61,122 nucleotides of DNA from Thermodesulfobacteriota bacterium. Lineage in GTDB: Bacteria; Desulfobacterota; WTBG01; CAIYCZ01; CAIRTM01. The translations under genes were made by a program, and so were the position numbers. The notes below the pieces were generated by a model. It ran no database searches. It saw only the letters and a program-made list of their open reading frames with translations, and had not been told where the DNA came from. Each line of letters begins with the position of its first letter. Position 1 is the stretch's first letter. The DNA is taken from NCBI GenBank assembly GCA_028278025.1, contig JANQFE010000081.1:1-61122 (forward strand). The letters run 5' to 3'. This document shows, piece by piece, positions 9,583 through 17,943 of the stretch.

Positions 9583-9620
9583 TCTCAGCACTCAGCACTG
9601 TACACAGTTCACTGTTCACC
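9583..9620 (-). repeat. degenerate heptamer tract at the 3' end of cbiH
   Basis: On the plus strand TCAGCAC, TCAGCAC, TGTACAC, AGTTCAC, TGTTCAC follow each other in seven-base steps. The tract supplies the last codons and the stop of cbiH on the minus strand. It belongs to the family described at 13644, 19301, 26702 and 57103 but lacks most of the conserved core. Confidence 0.6.
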
Positions 9621-10367
9621 GATCTTATATCCCCGGGGTGTAATCATCCATTGGTCAAAACGCTTTGTCTGACTGTTGCCGATAATGACTATGCATAGCA
9701 TGTCAATCCTGTGATTGAGCAGTTCATTAAGCGTTGTTAAGATAACGGTTTGATCTTTGCGGAAGGCATTGCGTATTATTGAACACGGCGTATCAGGATG
9801 CCTGTGCTTCAAAAACGTTTCTCGAGCATACTCTATCTGGCTGGTTCTTTTTTTGCTTCTGGGATTATACAGGCAGGTTACAAAATCTGCTGCTGCTACC
9901 GCTGTAAGTCTTTTTTGGATTGTCTCCCATGGTGTTAGCAGGTCACTGAGTGAAATACAGGCAAAATCATGCATTATGGGGGCACCCACCAGGGCTGCGG
10001 CTGCAGCAAATGCCGGAATACCCGGAACAATCTCGATTGCATCATGCACATCAATACCCTTGCTGATGGCAATCTCTAAAGCCAGGCCTGCCATGCCGAA
10101 GATACCGGCATCTCCGCTTGATACTAAGGTAACTTTTTTACCTGTGAGGGCCTCCCGCAGAGCAGCCTCGCATCGTTCCGTCTCTTTACCCATGCCGCTT
10201 GATATGACCACTTTGCCTTCACAAATTGGTGCAATCAGATCAATATATGCCGAGTATCCGACGACAACGTCACATTCAATAAGAACCTGCCGAACATGGA
10301 AGGTCATTTCATCAAAGCTGCCCGGTCCTATACCGACAACAAAAAGTTTGCCTCTTTCATTATTCAT
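9609..10367 (-). CDS. cbiH: cobalt-precorrin-3 C17-methyltransferase
   Basis: Methylates C17 of cobalt-precorrin-3 with ring contraction to give cobalt-precorrin-4 (CobJ in the aerobic pathway). The 252-residue protein is a tetrapyrrole methylase: it opens with LFVVGIGPGSFDEMT and has SSGDAGIFGMAGLA and VPGIPAFAAAAALVGAP, then CLYNPRSKKRTSQIEYA, which is typical of the CobJ/CbiH branch. The start overlaps the end of cbiFG by eight bases, so translation is probably coupled. The last residues fall in a heptamer repeat tract. Confidence 0.95.
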   Translation of the reverse strand: MNNERGKLFVVGIGPGSFDEMTFHVRQVLIECDVVVGYSAYIDLIAPICEGKVVISSGMGKETERCEAALREALTGKKVTLVSSGDAGIFGMAGLALEIAISKGIDVHDAIEIVPGIPAFAAAAALVGAPIMHDFACISLSDLLTPWETIQKRLTAVAAADFVTCLYNPRSKKRTSQIEYARETFLKHRHPDTPCSIIRNAFRKDQTVILTTLNELLNHRIDMLCIVIIGNSQTKRFDQWMITPRGYKIGEQ

Positions 10368-12237
10368 CTCCTGTCTCTCCGCTGTTTTGAATAATCTCCT
10401 TTAGAGAAATTTCAGCAACTGCAACTGTCATATGTGTCAATTTGATTTTGCGCACCAGCAGCTTTCCTCCAAACGCGCCCAGCATTGCACAAGGCTCGGC
10501 AACTCCTTCTACACCCATAGCCTCCCTGACATAGGATGATCCCGGAGAAACAGTGCCGACACGACTGATCTCTTGTGCTGTGAAAACTTCCAGAGAGATA
10601 TTGTTCTGGTTAGCATAGTCACAAAGTCCTTTTTCATCTTTTTTCGGGGCTATGGAACATATCTTGGCAATCGAAGACAGCGAAAGATCCATCTGCGCAA
10701 ACACTTCTTCAATACCCCTTTTTATCTCTTGTGCAGAAATACCTTTATGACAGCCGATACCAACAGTAAGGTTGCGAGGATGAATACAAATGATCTTTTT
10801 ATCAGTTTGAATTGAACATGCTGCTTTATGCGTAACAATTACACCTGCCGAGCAGCGAGATTTCATAAGATCCTCAATTGTGTCGAAAAAATAAATATTG
10901 GGATGGCCATGCATATCGCGAAAAAGACCCAGCTCTCTGGGATAAAAACCAACACTCTGATCTTCAAGAATCGCAGCCTGCACTTCTTTGATTCGGACTG
11001 GATTGTGTGGAACTGTTCCGGCGGTTAATGTCTTTATGATTACATCAATTGAGGGAAACCCCATAACATCACTCTCTGTTGTTATAACCGGATTACCGCC
11101 GGTTATATGGGTAAGCTTTTCAGCCAGTTCATTTGCTCCCCCCCAGTGACCCGCAAGCAAACTTATTATATTCCGACCTGCATCATCCATAGTTACAACT
11201 GCCGGATCCTCCCATTTTGAAGTCAACAAAGGGGCAATAGCTCTCACGGCAATACCTGTTGCCATAATCAATATTATCCTTTTATACTGTTTAAAAAGCT
11301 GCTCTATCTCATGCATAGCATCCCTGTAAAAGGAAACACGCGGTTCCTGTACCTCTTCCCGGAATTTGGCAGGAAGAAAAAGCACGGCATCATCTATAGC
11401 GCCTAAAATCTTTCTACCGGTATGCCACCCTCTTCGTGTTATAGCAACAACCGCCATTCCTTCCCGCACATTTTTTCGGGCAACTCGATAGCCATGGCTA
11501 AAATCAGGGGCATACAACTTTGAGGGTTCTGCAACTCTGCGGCCGACTGCTTCCCCGACCAGAATTAATGCTTGTCGTTTGATACCTTCCTCCATAACCT
11601 TGGCTGCTATGGTTGCAAGAGTCCCCTTAACGCACTTTTCATCAGGCCAGCTGGCCCTGTAAACTACCACAACCGGCGTTTCTGAAGGGTACCCTCCGGC
11701 CATGAGATCTTTTACCGTTTCCTCAATCATGCCGATACTGAGGAATATAGCCATTGAGGCTTGATGACCGGCAAGAGATGATAGTGATTCTTTCTCAGGC
11801 ACAGGTGTTCTGCCTGTCCTTCTGGTAAGTATCAATGTCTGTGTTACTTCAGGCAGTGTATATTCTATTGCACACGATGCAGCAGCAGCAAAAACAGAAC
11901 TCACGCCGGGAATAACCTCGCAGGGTATATTCTCTTTTTCCAGGATCGTGATCTGTTCAGCAATTGCACCGTACATGGAAGGGTCTCCGCTGTGTATACG
12001 GGCAACCGTCAGATCCTGTCGCGCGGCGGTAATTATTTCACTAGCAATTTCTTGAAGATTACGCGATGCGCTGTTTACCAGCCGGGCACCTTTTAGTGCA
12101 TAGGACAGAATCTTTTTATTAACCAGAGAGCCGGCATACACAATCACATCCGCTCGGGCTATAATCTCTTTGGCCTTAATGGTCAACAGCTCAGGGTCTC
12201 CGGGACCGGCACCGATAAAATATACTTTCCCCGTCAT
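10360..12237 (-). CDS. cbiFG: fused cobalt-precorrin-4 C11-methyltransferase and CbiG
   Basis: One frame of 625 residues carries two successive pathway enzymes. Residues 1 to about 255 are CbiF: VYFIGAGPGDPELLTIKA, HSGDPSMYGAIAEQ and VVYRASWPDEKCVKGTL. Residues from about 255 are CbiG: VVAITRRGWHTGRKI, then MATGIAVRAIAPLL and the C-terminal block LTVGIGCHKGISAQEIKRG. CbiF adds the C11 methyl to cobalt-precorrin-4, and CbiG opens the delta-lactone of the product, cobalt-precorrin-5A, releasing acetaldehyde. Fusion would let the intermediate pass directly. cbiG genes mark the anaerobic pathway. There is no sign of a frameshift between the two halves. Confidence 0.95.
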   Translation of the reverse strand: MTGKVYFIGAGPGDPELLTIKAKEIIARADVIVYAGSLVNKKILSYALKGARLVNSASRNLQEIASEIITAARQDLTVARIHSGDPSMYGAIAEQITILEKENIPCEVIPGVSSVFAAAASCAIEYTLPEVTQTLILTRRTGRTPVPEKESLSSLAGHQASMAIFLSIGMIEETVKDLMAGGYPSETPVVVVYRASWPDEKCVKGTLATIAAKVMEEGIKRQALILVGEAVGRRVAEPSKLYAPDFSHGYRVARKNVREGMAVVAITRRGWHTGRKILGAIDDAVLFLPAKFREEVQEPRVSFYRDAMHEIEQLFKQYKRIILIMATGIAVRAIAPLLTSKWEDPAVVTMDDAGRNIISLLAGHWGGANELAEKLTHITGGNPVITTESDVMGFPSIDVIIKTLTAGTVPHNPVRIKEVQAAILEDQSVGFYPRELGLFRDMHGHPNIYFFDTIEDLMKSRCSAGVIVTHKAACSIQTDKKIICIHPRNLTVGIGCHKGISAQEIKRGIEEVFAQMDLSLSSIAKICSIAPKKDEKGLCDYANQNNISLEVFTAQEISRVGTVSPGSSYVREAMGVEGVAEPCAMLGAFGGKLLVRKIKLTHMTVAVAEISLKEIIQNSGETGDE

Positions 12238-12320
12238 ATATTTCTCTTAAAAAATTTTGGTTTATATTTACTTAAGGTTAAAAGGTCAATAGGTCGATGG
12301 AATTTTTTATGTCTTTTTAC

Positions 12321-13559
12321 CTATTCGCCTTTGCGTCTCTTCACCTTTTTACCTTTTGTAGCATGCACAATAAAAACCGGATTCTCTGCCCGGTACATTT
12401 CCGGCTTAGCACCTGAAGCCAGGTGGGACAGCTGCACTGAGGTTATATCATAAGGCCAGTGCCACCTTTTAAAAACCTTCTGCAGGATAGTCATGGTCTC
12501 CAAGGTAACACAATTGATGACTATGTGGCCGTCATCGTCCATCTGTTTTTTCACTGTGTGAAGAATCTCATTAAGCCGTCCCCCGGACCCCCCAATAAAT
12601 ATTCTGTCAGGCCGCGGCAGCCCCTGTAGTGCTTCGGGTGCAGTTCCCTTAATAGTCTTTACAGTGGGAACTTTAAATTTTTGCACATTCTTTTGGAGTT
12701 CCTTGAATCGAGCCTGTTGTTCTTCAATAGCATATACCTGCACTGACCGATACAGGTTAGCAGCCTCAACAGCAAGCGACCCGCTTCCTGCACCAATATC
12801 CCAGAGGACAAGATCACGCTTGAGGCACAACCGGGCAAGTGCCATAACCCTGATATCTCTTTTAGTGATCATACCGCGTTGATGATAAAATTCGTGATCG
12901 GGTATGCCGACAGGATGCACCTCTGTTTGCTGTTTTTTTTGTATAACCATCATTACTTGTGCAGTTGAAGATAATTTTTGAAATCTTTTCAGGGGCCCCT
13001 TAAGAATCTTTTCATGAACGCTCCCAAGGCTATCAAAAATCCAGCAATTGCACAATCCAAGACTGCCGTCTTTGGTGATGAGATACTGTGAAACTTTTGC
13101 AGGTGAATTTTTGTCATCACAATAGATAATAAATTTACCTTTGCCGTGAATTATGTCGTCAAGAAGGTACATTTCCCTGCCATGAACACTGATAAAGGTT
13201 GCATCATGCCACGATTCTTTGATCCGCGCAAAAGCCTGTTGGAAAGCTGTCGTGTTGGGGATAACAGTTATGGTGTGCTTTTTAAACATGGTATAAAACA
13301 GTGCAGCGATACCGAAGAAATTCGGGTCCCCTGAGGCAAGCACTGCGACCCGTTCCCCTCGCAGCTGCCTTTTAAGCTTTTTAATAATCTCCGTGGCATT
13401 CTTCGTTAATTCTATCTTTTTCGCGGGATGCTCAGAAAAAAAACCCAGCTGTCTTCTCCCGCCGATAAGCATATCGGCGTCCTCAATGGCCCGCATGGAC
13501 TTCGGTGAAATATCATCCCGGCAAATACCGGTTCCGATAATCGTAATGTTACTTTTCAT
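12321..13559 (-). CDS. cbiET: fused cobalt-precorrin-7 C5- and C15-methyltransferase (CbiE-CbiT)
   Basis: Adds the C5 and C15 methyl groups and decarboxylates the C12 acetate (CobL in aerobes). CbiE comes first, with ITIIGTGICRDDISPKS and VAVLASGDPNFFGIAAL. CbiT follows from about residue 200, with MITKRDIRVMALARLCL and the SAM loop LWDIGAGSGSLAVEAA. I place the start at the ATG at 13559, right before the CbiE domain; an in-frame ATG at 13604 adds 15 residues without resemblance to the family, and neither has a convincing ribosome site. The lysine/arginine-rich C-terminal tail KGKKVKRRKGE is encoded by a heptamer-like low-complexity tract (about 12315-12358) and is probably not part of the fold. 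Confidence 0.93.
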   Translation of the reverse strand: MKSNITIIGTGICRDDISPKSMRAIEDADMLIGGRRQLGFFSEHPAKKIELTKNATEIIKKLKRQLRGERVAVLASGDPNFFGIAALFYTMFKKHTITVIPNTTAFQQAFARIKESWHDATFISVHGREMYLLDDIIHGKGKFIIYCDDKNSPAKVSQYLITKDGSLGLCNCWIFDSLGSVHEKILKGPLKRFQKLSSTAQVMMVIQKKQQTEVHPVGIPDHEFYHQRGMITKRDIRVMALARLCLKRDLVLWDIGAGSGSLAVEAANLYRSVQVYAIEEQQARFKELQKNVQKFKVPTVKTIKGTAPEALQGLPRPDRIFIGGSGGRLNEILHTVKKQMDDDGHIVINCVTLETMTILQKVFKRWHWPYDITSVQLSHLASGAKPEMYRAENPVFIVHATKGKKVKRRKGE

Positions 13560-13643
13560 ATCCTGATACCATTTTTTATATTTGTAATTGGTAATCAGAT
13601 CCATAATCTAGCATCCGGCACCAAGCATCCATCAACCAAAACC

Positions 13644-13677
13644 TATTCACTGTTTACTGTTTACTGTTTACTATTAT
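13644..13677 (-). repeat. heptamer tract at the 3' end of cbiD
   Basis: On the plus strand TATTCAC is followed by TGTTTAC three times and TATTATA, in exact seven-base steps. It encodes the last residues (NSKQ) and stop codon of cbiD on the minus strand and continues past the stop. It is the most regular member of the heptamer family in the window. Confidence 0.7.
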
Positions 13678-14731
13678 AAAGAATTTCATTAGTGTATGCC
13701 AGTATAAGCACTTCAGCAGATACTTGGCCGTTAGTCTCACTATGTATGCGTTTGATAGCACGCATTGACAGCTGTGAACACAGTCGTTTTATTTGATCTG
13801 CAGGCATAAGGCTGAAAGCATGCCGGACAGTATTTGCACGGCTGATCGCGTTAACCTGCGTACGGCTTATGCTGGCCTGCTGTGCAATATCAGCAAGCAT
13901 AGCCAGATCAATAGATGATTTGCTGTAATGGGTGCATGCAGCACCACTGGCAATTTTCAGAAGCTTTCCAGGGAAACAGGCCAGAATTATTTTTTTTATA
14001 TCATGCCTGACAGCCTCCTTTACCGCAAAAGAAAAATAATCTGCTATTAAGATAAATCCGGGTTCCGCAATTTCAGCAAACACCTTTTTGGCAACCTGTT
14101 CGCTGCTCTTACCGGTTGAAAAAACAATTGTCTCAAGTCCCATGGCACGGGCAACATCAAGGGCACATACGATTGACTCACGATATGCTGTATGGGAATA
14201 CGGCACAACCAGCCCTGTGGTGCCAAGAATAGATATCCCGCCTACAATACCCAGTCGGGGATTGAGTGTCTTTTCAGCAAGCTCTCTGCCCCGGGCAACA
14301 CTTATAATCACTTCAGCGCCCTGCCCGTGAGGAAGAATATCTTCAAGTGCAGTCCGAATCATGGTTCTCGGCACAGGGTTAATAGCCGCTTCTCCCGGAG
14401 GTACTGCAAGGCCCGGTCGTGTCACCACTCCTACGCCGGCACCTCCCTTGATGATGATCATTTTCCCGGACAGCAACTTTACCGTGGCGCTGATAACCGT
14501 ACCATTGGTTATGTCGGGATCATCACCGGCATCCTTTACAACCCTGCATATCCCGCTATCATCCGTGCGGCTGCTCTGCTCGGGAACAATACAGGCTATA
14601 TCACCGCAGGGAAGCTGGACCGTGATTTTGCCTGTTTCTCCGCCCAGCAAACACAGCAGTGCCCCCCTAGCCGCCACGGCTGCACAGGTTCCCGTAGTAT
14701 AGCCGGTTCGCAGTGTTTGTCTTTTTTTCAT
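13661..14731 (-). CDS. cbiD: cobalt-precorrin-5B C1-methyltransferase
   Basis: Adds the C1 methyl group to cobalt-precorrin-5B, a step specific to the anaerobic pathway. The 356-residue protein opens with LRTGYTTGTCAAVAARGAL, the CbiD signature, and contains SILGTTGLVVPYSHTAY. Its start codon overlaps the cbiL stop in TAATG, so the two are translationally coupled. The C-terminus runs into a heptamer repeat, so its final residues may have been added by that repeat. Confidence 0.96.
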   Translation of the reverse strand: MKKRQTLRTGYTTGTCAAVAARGALLCLLGGETGKITVQLPCGDIACIVPEQSSRTDDSGICRVVKDAGDDPDITNGTVISATVKLLSGKMIIIKGGAGVGVVTRPGLAVPPGEAAINPVPRTMIRTALEDILPHGQGAEVIISVARGRELAEKTLNPRLGIVGGISILGTTGLVVPYSHTAYRESIVCALDVARAMGLETIVFSTGKSSEQVAKKVFAEIAEPGFILIADYFSFAVKEAVRHDIKKIILACFPGKLLKIASGAACTHYSKSSIDLAMLADIAQQASISRTQVNAISRANTVRHAFSLMPADQIKRLCSQLSMRAIKRIHSETNGQVSAEVLILAYTNEILYNSKQ

Positions 14732-15444
14732 TACACAGGCTGTATGTTTTTTTTTAAAATAATCATGGAAAGATATTCAGGCTCATCAGGCAGCTGCTGC
14801 ATATCCCGAATAATTTCTTCACTGTGTAACCCGCACCGTTTTATGTAGATACACTGGTCAAAAAGTCCTTTTGTACGCAACAGCTCTAAAAGCCGTTGCC
14901 GTTCCCTGTATGTCTTTAAAAAAACCACTGTGTCTGAAGCATCAATCACCGCTTCGATTCGTTCCAGGCTATCGTATGTTGACACTACAGACAATACTTC
15001 ATTGCCCTCCGCCAAATTACATGCAGCGCGTGCCGCCCCGTATACATAAGAACTTATACCCGGTATTATTTCTACATCAACTTCAGGGGCAGCCTGGCGC
15101 ATCACTTGCAGAATATACCAGGCGGTACTGTACGTACTGGGATCACCGAGGGTCAGCAAAGCCGCATCATCGCCCCTGCGCAAAACACGCTCAATATGCC
15201 TCTGGTTTTCGCGGTAGTATGTATGCAGTGCGATTTTGTCCTTAAGCATGGGAAAAGTAAGCTGGCAAATTTCAGCACGTGATCCAATGTGGTGCTGTGC
15301 AATCTTATAAGCGATACTGTCCCGACCCTGTTTTGATACAGGAATAAAAACATACTTAATATCCCTGAGTACCTGTGCAGCTTTAACCGTTATAAGCCCA
15401 GAATCACCAGGCCCAACTCCTATTATAAACAGTTTTCCATTCAT
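14731..15444 (-). CDS. cbiL: cobalt-precorrin-2 C20-methyltransferase
   Basis: Adds the C20 methyl to cobalt-factor II/precorrin-2. A tetrapyrrole methylase of 237 residues with LFIIGVGPGDSGLITVKA at the start, LTLGDPSTYSTAWYIL in the SAM region and VEIIPGISSYVYGAARA, as in CbiL/CobI. I choose the ATG at 15444, one base after the cbiC stop; a GTG six codons upstream (15462) is possible. It is tightly packed between cbiC and cbiD in the same direction. Confidence 0.94.
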   Translation of the reverse strand: MNGKLFIIGVGPGDSGLITVKAAQVLRDIKYVFIPVSKQGRDSIAYKIAQHHIGSRAEICQLTFPMLKDKIALHTYYRENQRHIERVLRRGDDAALLTLGDPSTYSTAWYILQVMRQAAPEVDVEIIPGISSYVYGAARAACNLAEGNEVLSVVSTYDSLERIEAVIDASDTVVFLKTYRERQRLLELLRTKGLFDQCIYIKRCGLHSEEIIRDMQQLPDEPEYLSMIILKKNIQPV

Positions 15445-15445
15445 A

Positions 15446-16069
15446 TCATCTGCTTTCTGCACACCTGCTCAATGCATTAAGCGCTGCAGCCGTTGCCGGG
15501 GTGCCGCCTTTCCTGCCCAGGTTGGTAATGCAGGAAAGGCCGGATCCGAACAGGTGCTCCTTGGACTCCAGAGCGCCGACAAAACCTACCGGCAGGCCGA
15601 TAATAAGATCAGGTTTTATTATTTTCTTTTTACTAAGAGATAAGGCTTCCTGCAAAGCGGTAGGTGCATTACCGATAGCTATAATACCACTTTGCAGAAA
15701 AGGTATTGCTTTTCTTAAAGCAAGCACCGATCTGGTTTCACCGGTTTTTTTACTCTCCTCTCTTATCTCCTCATCTGCTATATAACACAGTACCCTACAT
15801 TTCCATCTTTTATGCAGTGCAGCAGTAACAGCAGCAGCCAGCATGGCCGTGTCAGTATAAACAGGACAGCCCTGTCGTAAAGCATTTATTCCGTTACTTA
15901 CAGCATTATTATGAAATCTGACTGTTTTTATGTATTCAAAGTCCGCTGTAGCATGGATTATCCTTCTGACTATCTGCCACTCCTGTTCCGGGAACGGGTG
16001 GGCACCCGCTTCTTTGTCGATAATCCTCATAGACTCAGCTTCAATTTCACGTGGTGTTAAATGTTTCAT
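15446..16069 (-). CDS. cbiC: cobalt-precorrin-8 methylmutase
   Basis: Moves the methyl group from C11 to C12, giving cobyrinate. The 207-residue protein has the catalytic-histidine region RRIIHATADFEYIKTV and the family blocks VYTDTAMLAAAV and ITNLGRKGGTPATAAALNAL. The length is normal. It starts 51 bases after the end of cbiB and runs directly into cbiL. No irregularity seen. Confidence 0.95.
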   Translation of the reverse strand: MKHLTPREIEAESMRIIDKEAGAHPFPEQEWQIVRRIIHATADFEYIKTVRFHNNAVSNGINALRQGCPVYTDTAMLAAAVTAALHKRWKCRVLCYIADEEIREESKKTGETRSVLALRKAIPFLQSGIIAIGNAPTALQEALSLSKKKIIKPDLIIGLPVGFVGALESKEHLFGSGLSCITNLGRKGGTPATAAALNALSRCAESR

Positions 16070-16120
16070 AGAATCATTCCTTTTGCTTATAATCGCATTA
16101 TAAAGAGTGCCGCCACCAAA

Positions 16121-17089
16121 CTACAAATTGTTTGCAAGAATATGCATTCCTGTAAAAAAAACAAGGCTGCAGCCTGATACAAGCCACATCAGGCATACTG
16201 CACGTAGAATATCTTCCGTTTCATTCTCTCTCTCTTTGTTTCCAAGGCATGGTTTGGGTGATGAAATCCCTTCATAGCAACACTCTCCACCAAGCTGTAT
16301 CCCCAGCGCTCCGGCAAAGCAGGCTTCCGGATATCCTGCATTTGGACTTGGTGACTTGGCACCATCCCTTAATCCTGTTGTAACTATTTTAAGCATCCGT
16401 GACGGACGCAAAAAAACTGCTGCTACAGGGACTACAAACAGAGTAAGCCGTGCCGGGATATAATTTGCAAGATCATCAAGGCGGGCTGAAAACCATCCGA
16501 GGTGAAGATATTGTTCATTTTTGTATCCAATCATTGAATCAAGTGTATTAACCGCCTTATAGGCCATTGCAAGAGGCGCACCTCCTAAAAATGCGTAGAA
16601 AAGCGGTGATATAATACCATCCACCGTATTTTCACTTACTGACTCTACTGTTGCACGAACAATTGCACTCTGGTCCAGCTCTGCAGTGTCCCGACCGACA
16701 ATACATGCCAGGGCCTTCCGTGCGGCCGTCATATCACCACGGCGCAGCTTTTTTAAAATCCGTAGCGCCGCACTCCCCAGCGACCTGGTTGAAAGGCATG
16801 TATATATAATAACAGCCGATATACCAGCCTCCACCACAGGATGCAGAGCCCCGGCCAGTTTAACCAGAACAAGGGTGCCTGCAAAGGCTGCAGCAGGAAC
16901 ACACAGCCCTATAAAAATCCCGGCTGCTTTTTTATGTATACTATATCGTAGAACCCATGATTCAATGGCCTGGATACATTTCCCGATGAGACGTACCGGA
17001 TGCGGCATAGACTCGGGATCCCCGATAATCACGTCCAGAATCCAGGCGCATAGTATAATAAAAGGCTGTTGTATAAGTAAGCTTTTCAA
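16121..17089 (-). CDS. cbiB: adenosylcobinamide-phosphate synthase
   Basis: Attaches the aminopropanol (phosphate) side chain to adenosylcobyric acid; an integral membrane protein of 322 residues. Motifs DVIIGDPESMPHPVRLIG near the N-terminus, ACIVGRDTAELDQSAIVRATVE-type sequence in the middle and SPNAGYPEACFAGALGIQLGG near the C-terminus are those of CbiB/CobD. Several hydrophobic segments are visible. The start appears to be TTG at 17089 with no clear ribosome site. It heads the long cbi operon, divergent from cobS, with about 90 bases between the two coding regions. Confidence 0.94.
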   Translation of the reverse strand: MKSLLIQQPFIILCAWILDVIIGDPESMPHPVRLIGKCIQAIESWVLRYSIHKKAAGIFIGLCVPAAAFAGTLVLVKLAGALHPVVEAGISAVIIYTCLSTRSLGSAALRILKKLRRGDMTAARKALACIVGRDTAELDQSAIVRATVESVSENTVDGIISPLFYAFLGGAPLAMAYKAVNTLDSMIGYKNEQYLHLGWFSARLDDLANYIPARLTLFVVPVAAVFLRPSRMLKIVTTGLRDGAKSPSPNAGYPEACFAGALGIQLGGECCYEGISSPKPCLGNKERENETEDILRAVCLMWLVSGCSLVFFTGMHILANNL

Positions 17090-17097
17090 GGAAAAAA

Positions 17098-17127
17098 TTG
17101 TTTTTTTAAGTTAATATACTATATAAT
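17098..17127 (+). promoter_or_regulatory. candidate sigma-70 promoter for cobS
   Basis: TTGTTT (17098-17103) and TATAAT (17122-17127) are spaced by 18 bases, about 55 bases ahead of the cobS ATG. Just downstream, at about 17144-17159, lies the inverted repeat GACAAT-TAAC-ATTGTC, which could be an operator for cobS or for the divergent cbiB. Confidence 0.4.
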
Positions 17128-17182
17128 GACATCTAGTACTTGTGGACAATTAACATTGTCAATAAAAAACTGGATACAACCT

Positions 17183-17935
17183 ATGAAAGACATTTTTAAC
17201 TCAGCACTGTTTGCTATTCAGTTTTTAACAAGAATCCCGGTTCCGTTCTCTCGAAAACCGCAAGAAGCAACAGCCCGAAAAGCATTAATGCTTTTTCCCC
17301 TTGTAGGATGGGTGCTGGGAGCAGTGCTTTTATGTCTGTATCTGCTTATCCAGGCAGCAGGCGCGTGCAGTGCCCTTATTACAGCAGTGCTTATTGTCAT
17401 AGCCGAAACCGTGCTGACCGGCGCATTTCATCTTGACGGGCTTGCGGACACCTTCGATGCTTTTTTGAGCTCTAATACCAGCCGGGAACAAAAACTGGAT
17501 ATTATGAAAGACAGCCGCATTGGTGTAATGGGTGCCTCAGCCCTGGTGCTTTGCCTGATTTTTAAAATCGTACTGCTGGAAAGGCTTCTCAGCATCAATA
17601 TGTCTCTCGCAGTATGTATCTACCCTGTAATCGGACGTTGGACCCAGGTGGCATTTTATGTCTTCAGTCCGTACATTCGCGAAGAAGGTCTTGGTCGTAT
17701 CTTCTCACAAACTGCAGACCAGAAAACCCTAATTGCCGGCACCCTGTGGTTGCTGCCGTGTTTTGTATTGCTTCCCATTTTGTTTCCGCTTATCCTCGTG
17801 GTAATTTTTTTCTACGGCTACCGCACCTATGTCCATAAACAAATTAATGGGATAACCGGAGATGTACTCGGATCAGCTACGGTACTGTCTGAATGTGTCT
17901 TTCTCCTGGCCCTTATATTAATCACGAAGTACTAA
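17183..17935 (+). CDS. cobS: adenosylcobinamide-GDP ribazoletransferase
   Basis: Joins adenosylcobinamide-GDP to the alpha-ribazole nucleotide carrying the lower ligand, the last assembly step; a membrane enzyme. The 250-residue product has AIQFLTRIPVPF, FHLDGLADTFDAFLSS (with the DGLAD metal-binding residues), DSRIGVMGASAL and NGITGDVLGSATVLSE, all diagnostic. I choose the ATG at 17183, immediately before the conserved N-terminus; an upstream in-frame start at 17126 overlaps the likely promoter. It is the only plus-strand gene in the cobalamin block and converges with the ThiC-like gene, nine bases apart, without an obvious terminator. Confidence 0.95.
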   Translation: MKDIFNSALFAIQFLTRIPVPFSRKPQEATARKALMLFPLVGWVLGAVLLCLYLLIQAAGACSALITAVLIVIAETVLTGAFHLDGLADTFDAFLSSNTSREQKLDIMKDSRIGVMGASALVLCLIFKIVLLERLLSINMSLAVCIYPVIGRWTQVAFYVFSPYIREEGLGRIFSQTADQKTLIAGTLWLLPCFVLLPILFPLILVVIFFYGYRTYVHKQINGITGDVLGSATVLSECVFLLALILITKY

Positions 17936-17943
17936 TCAGGAAG

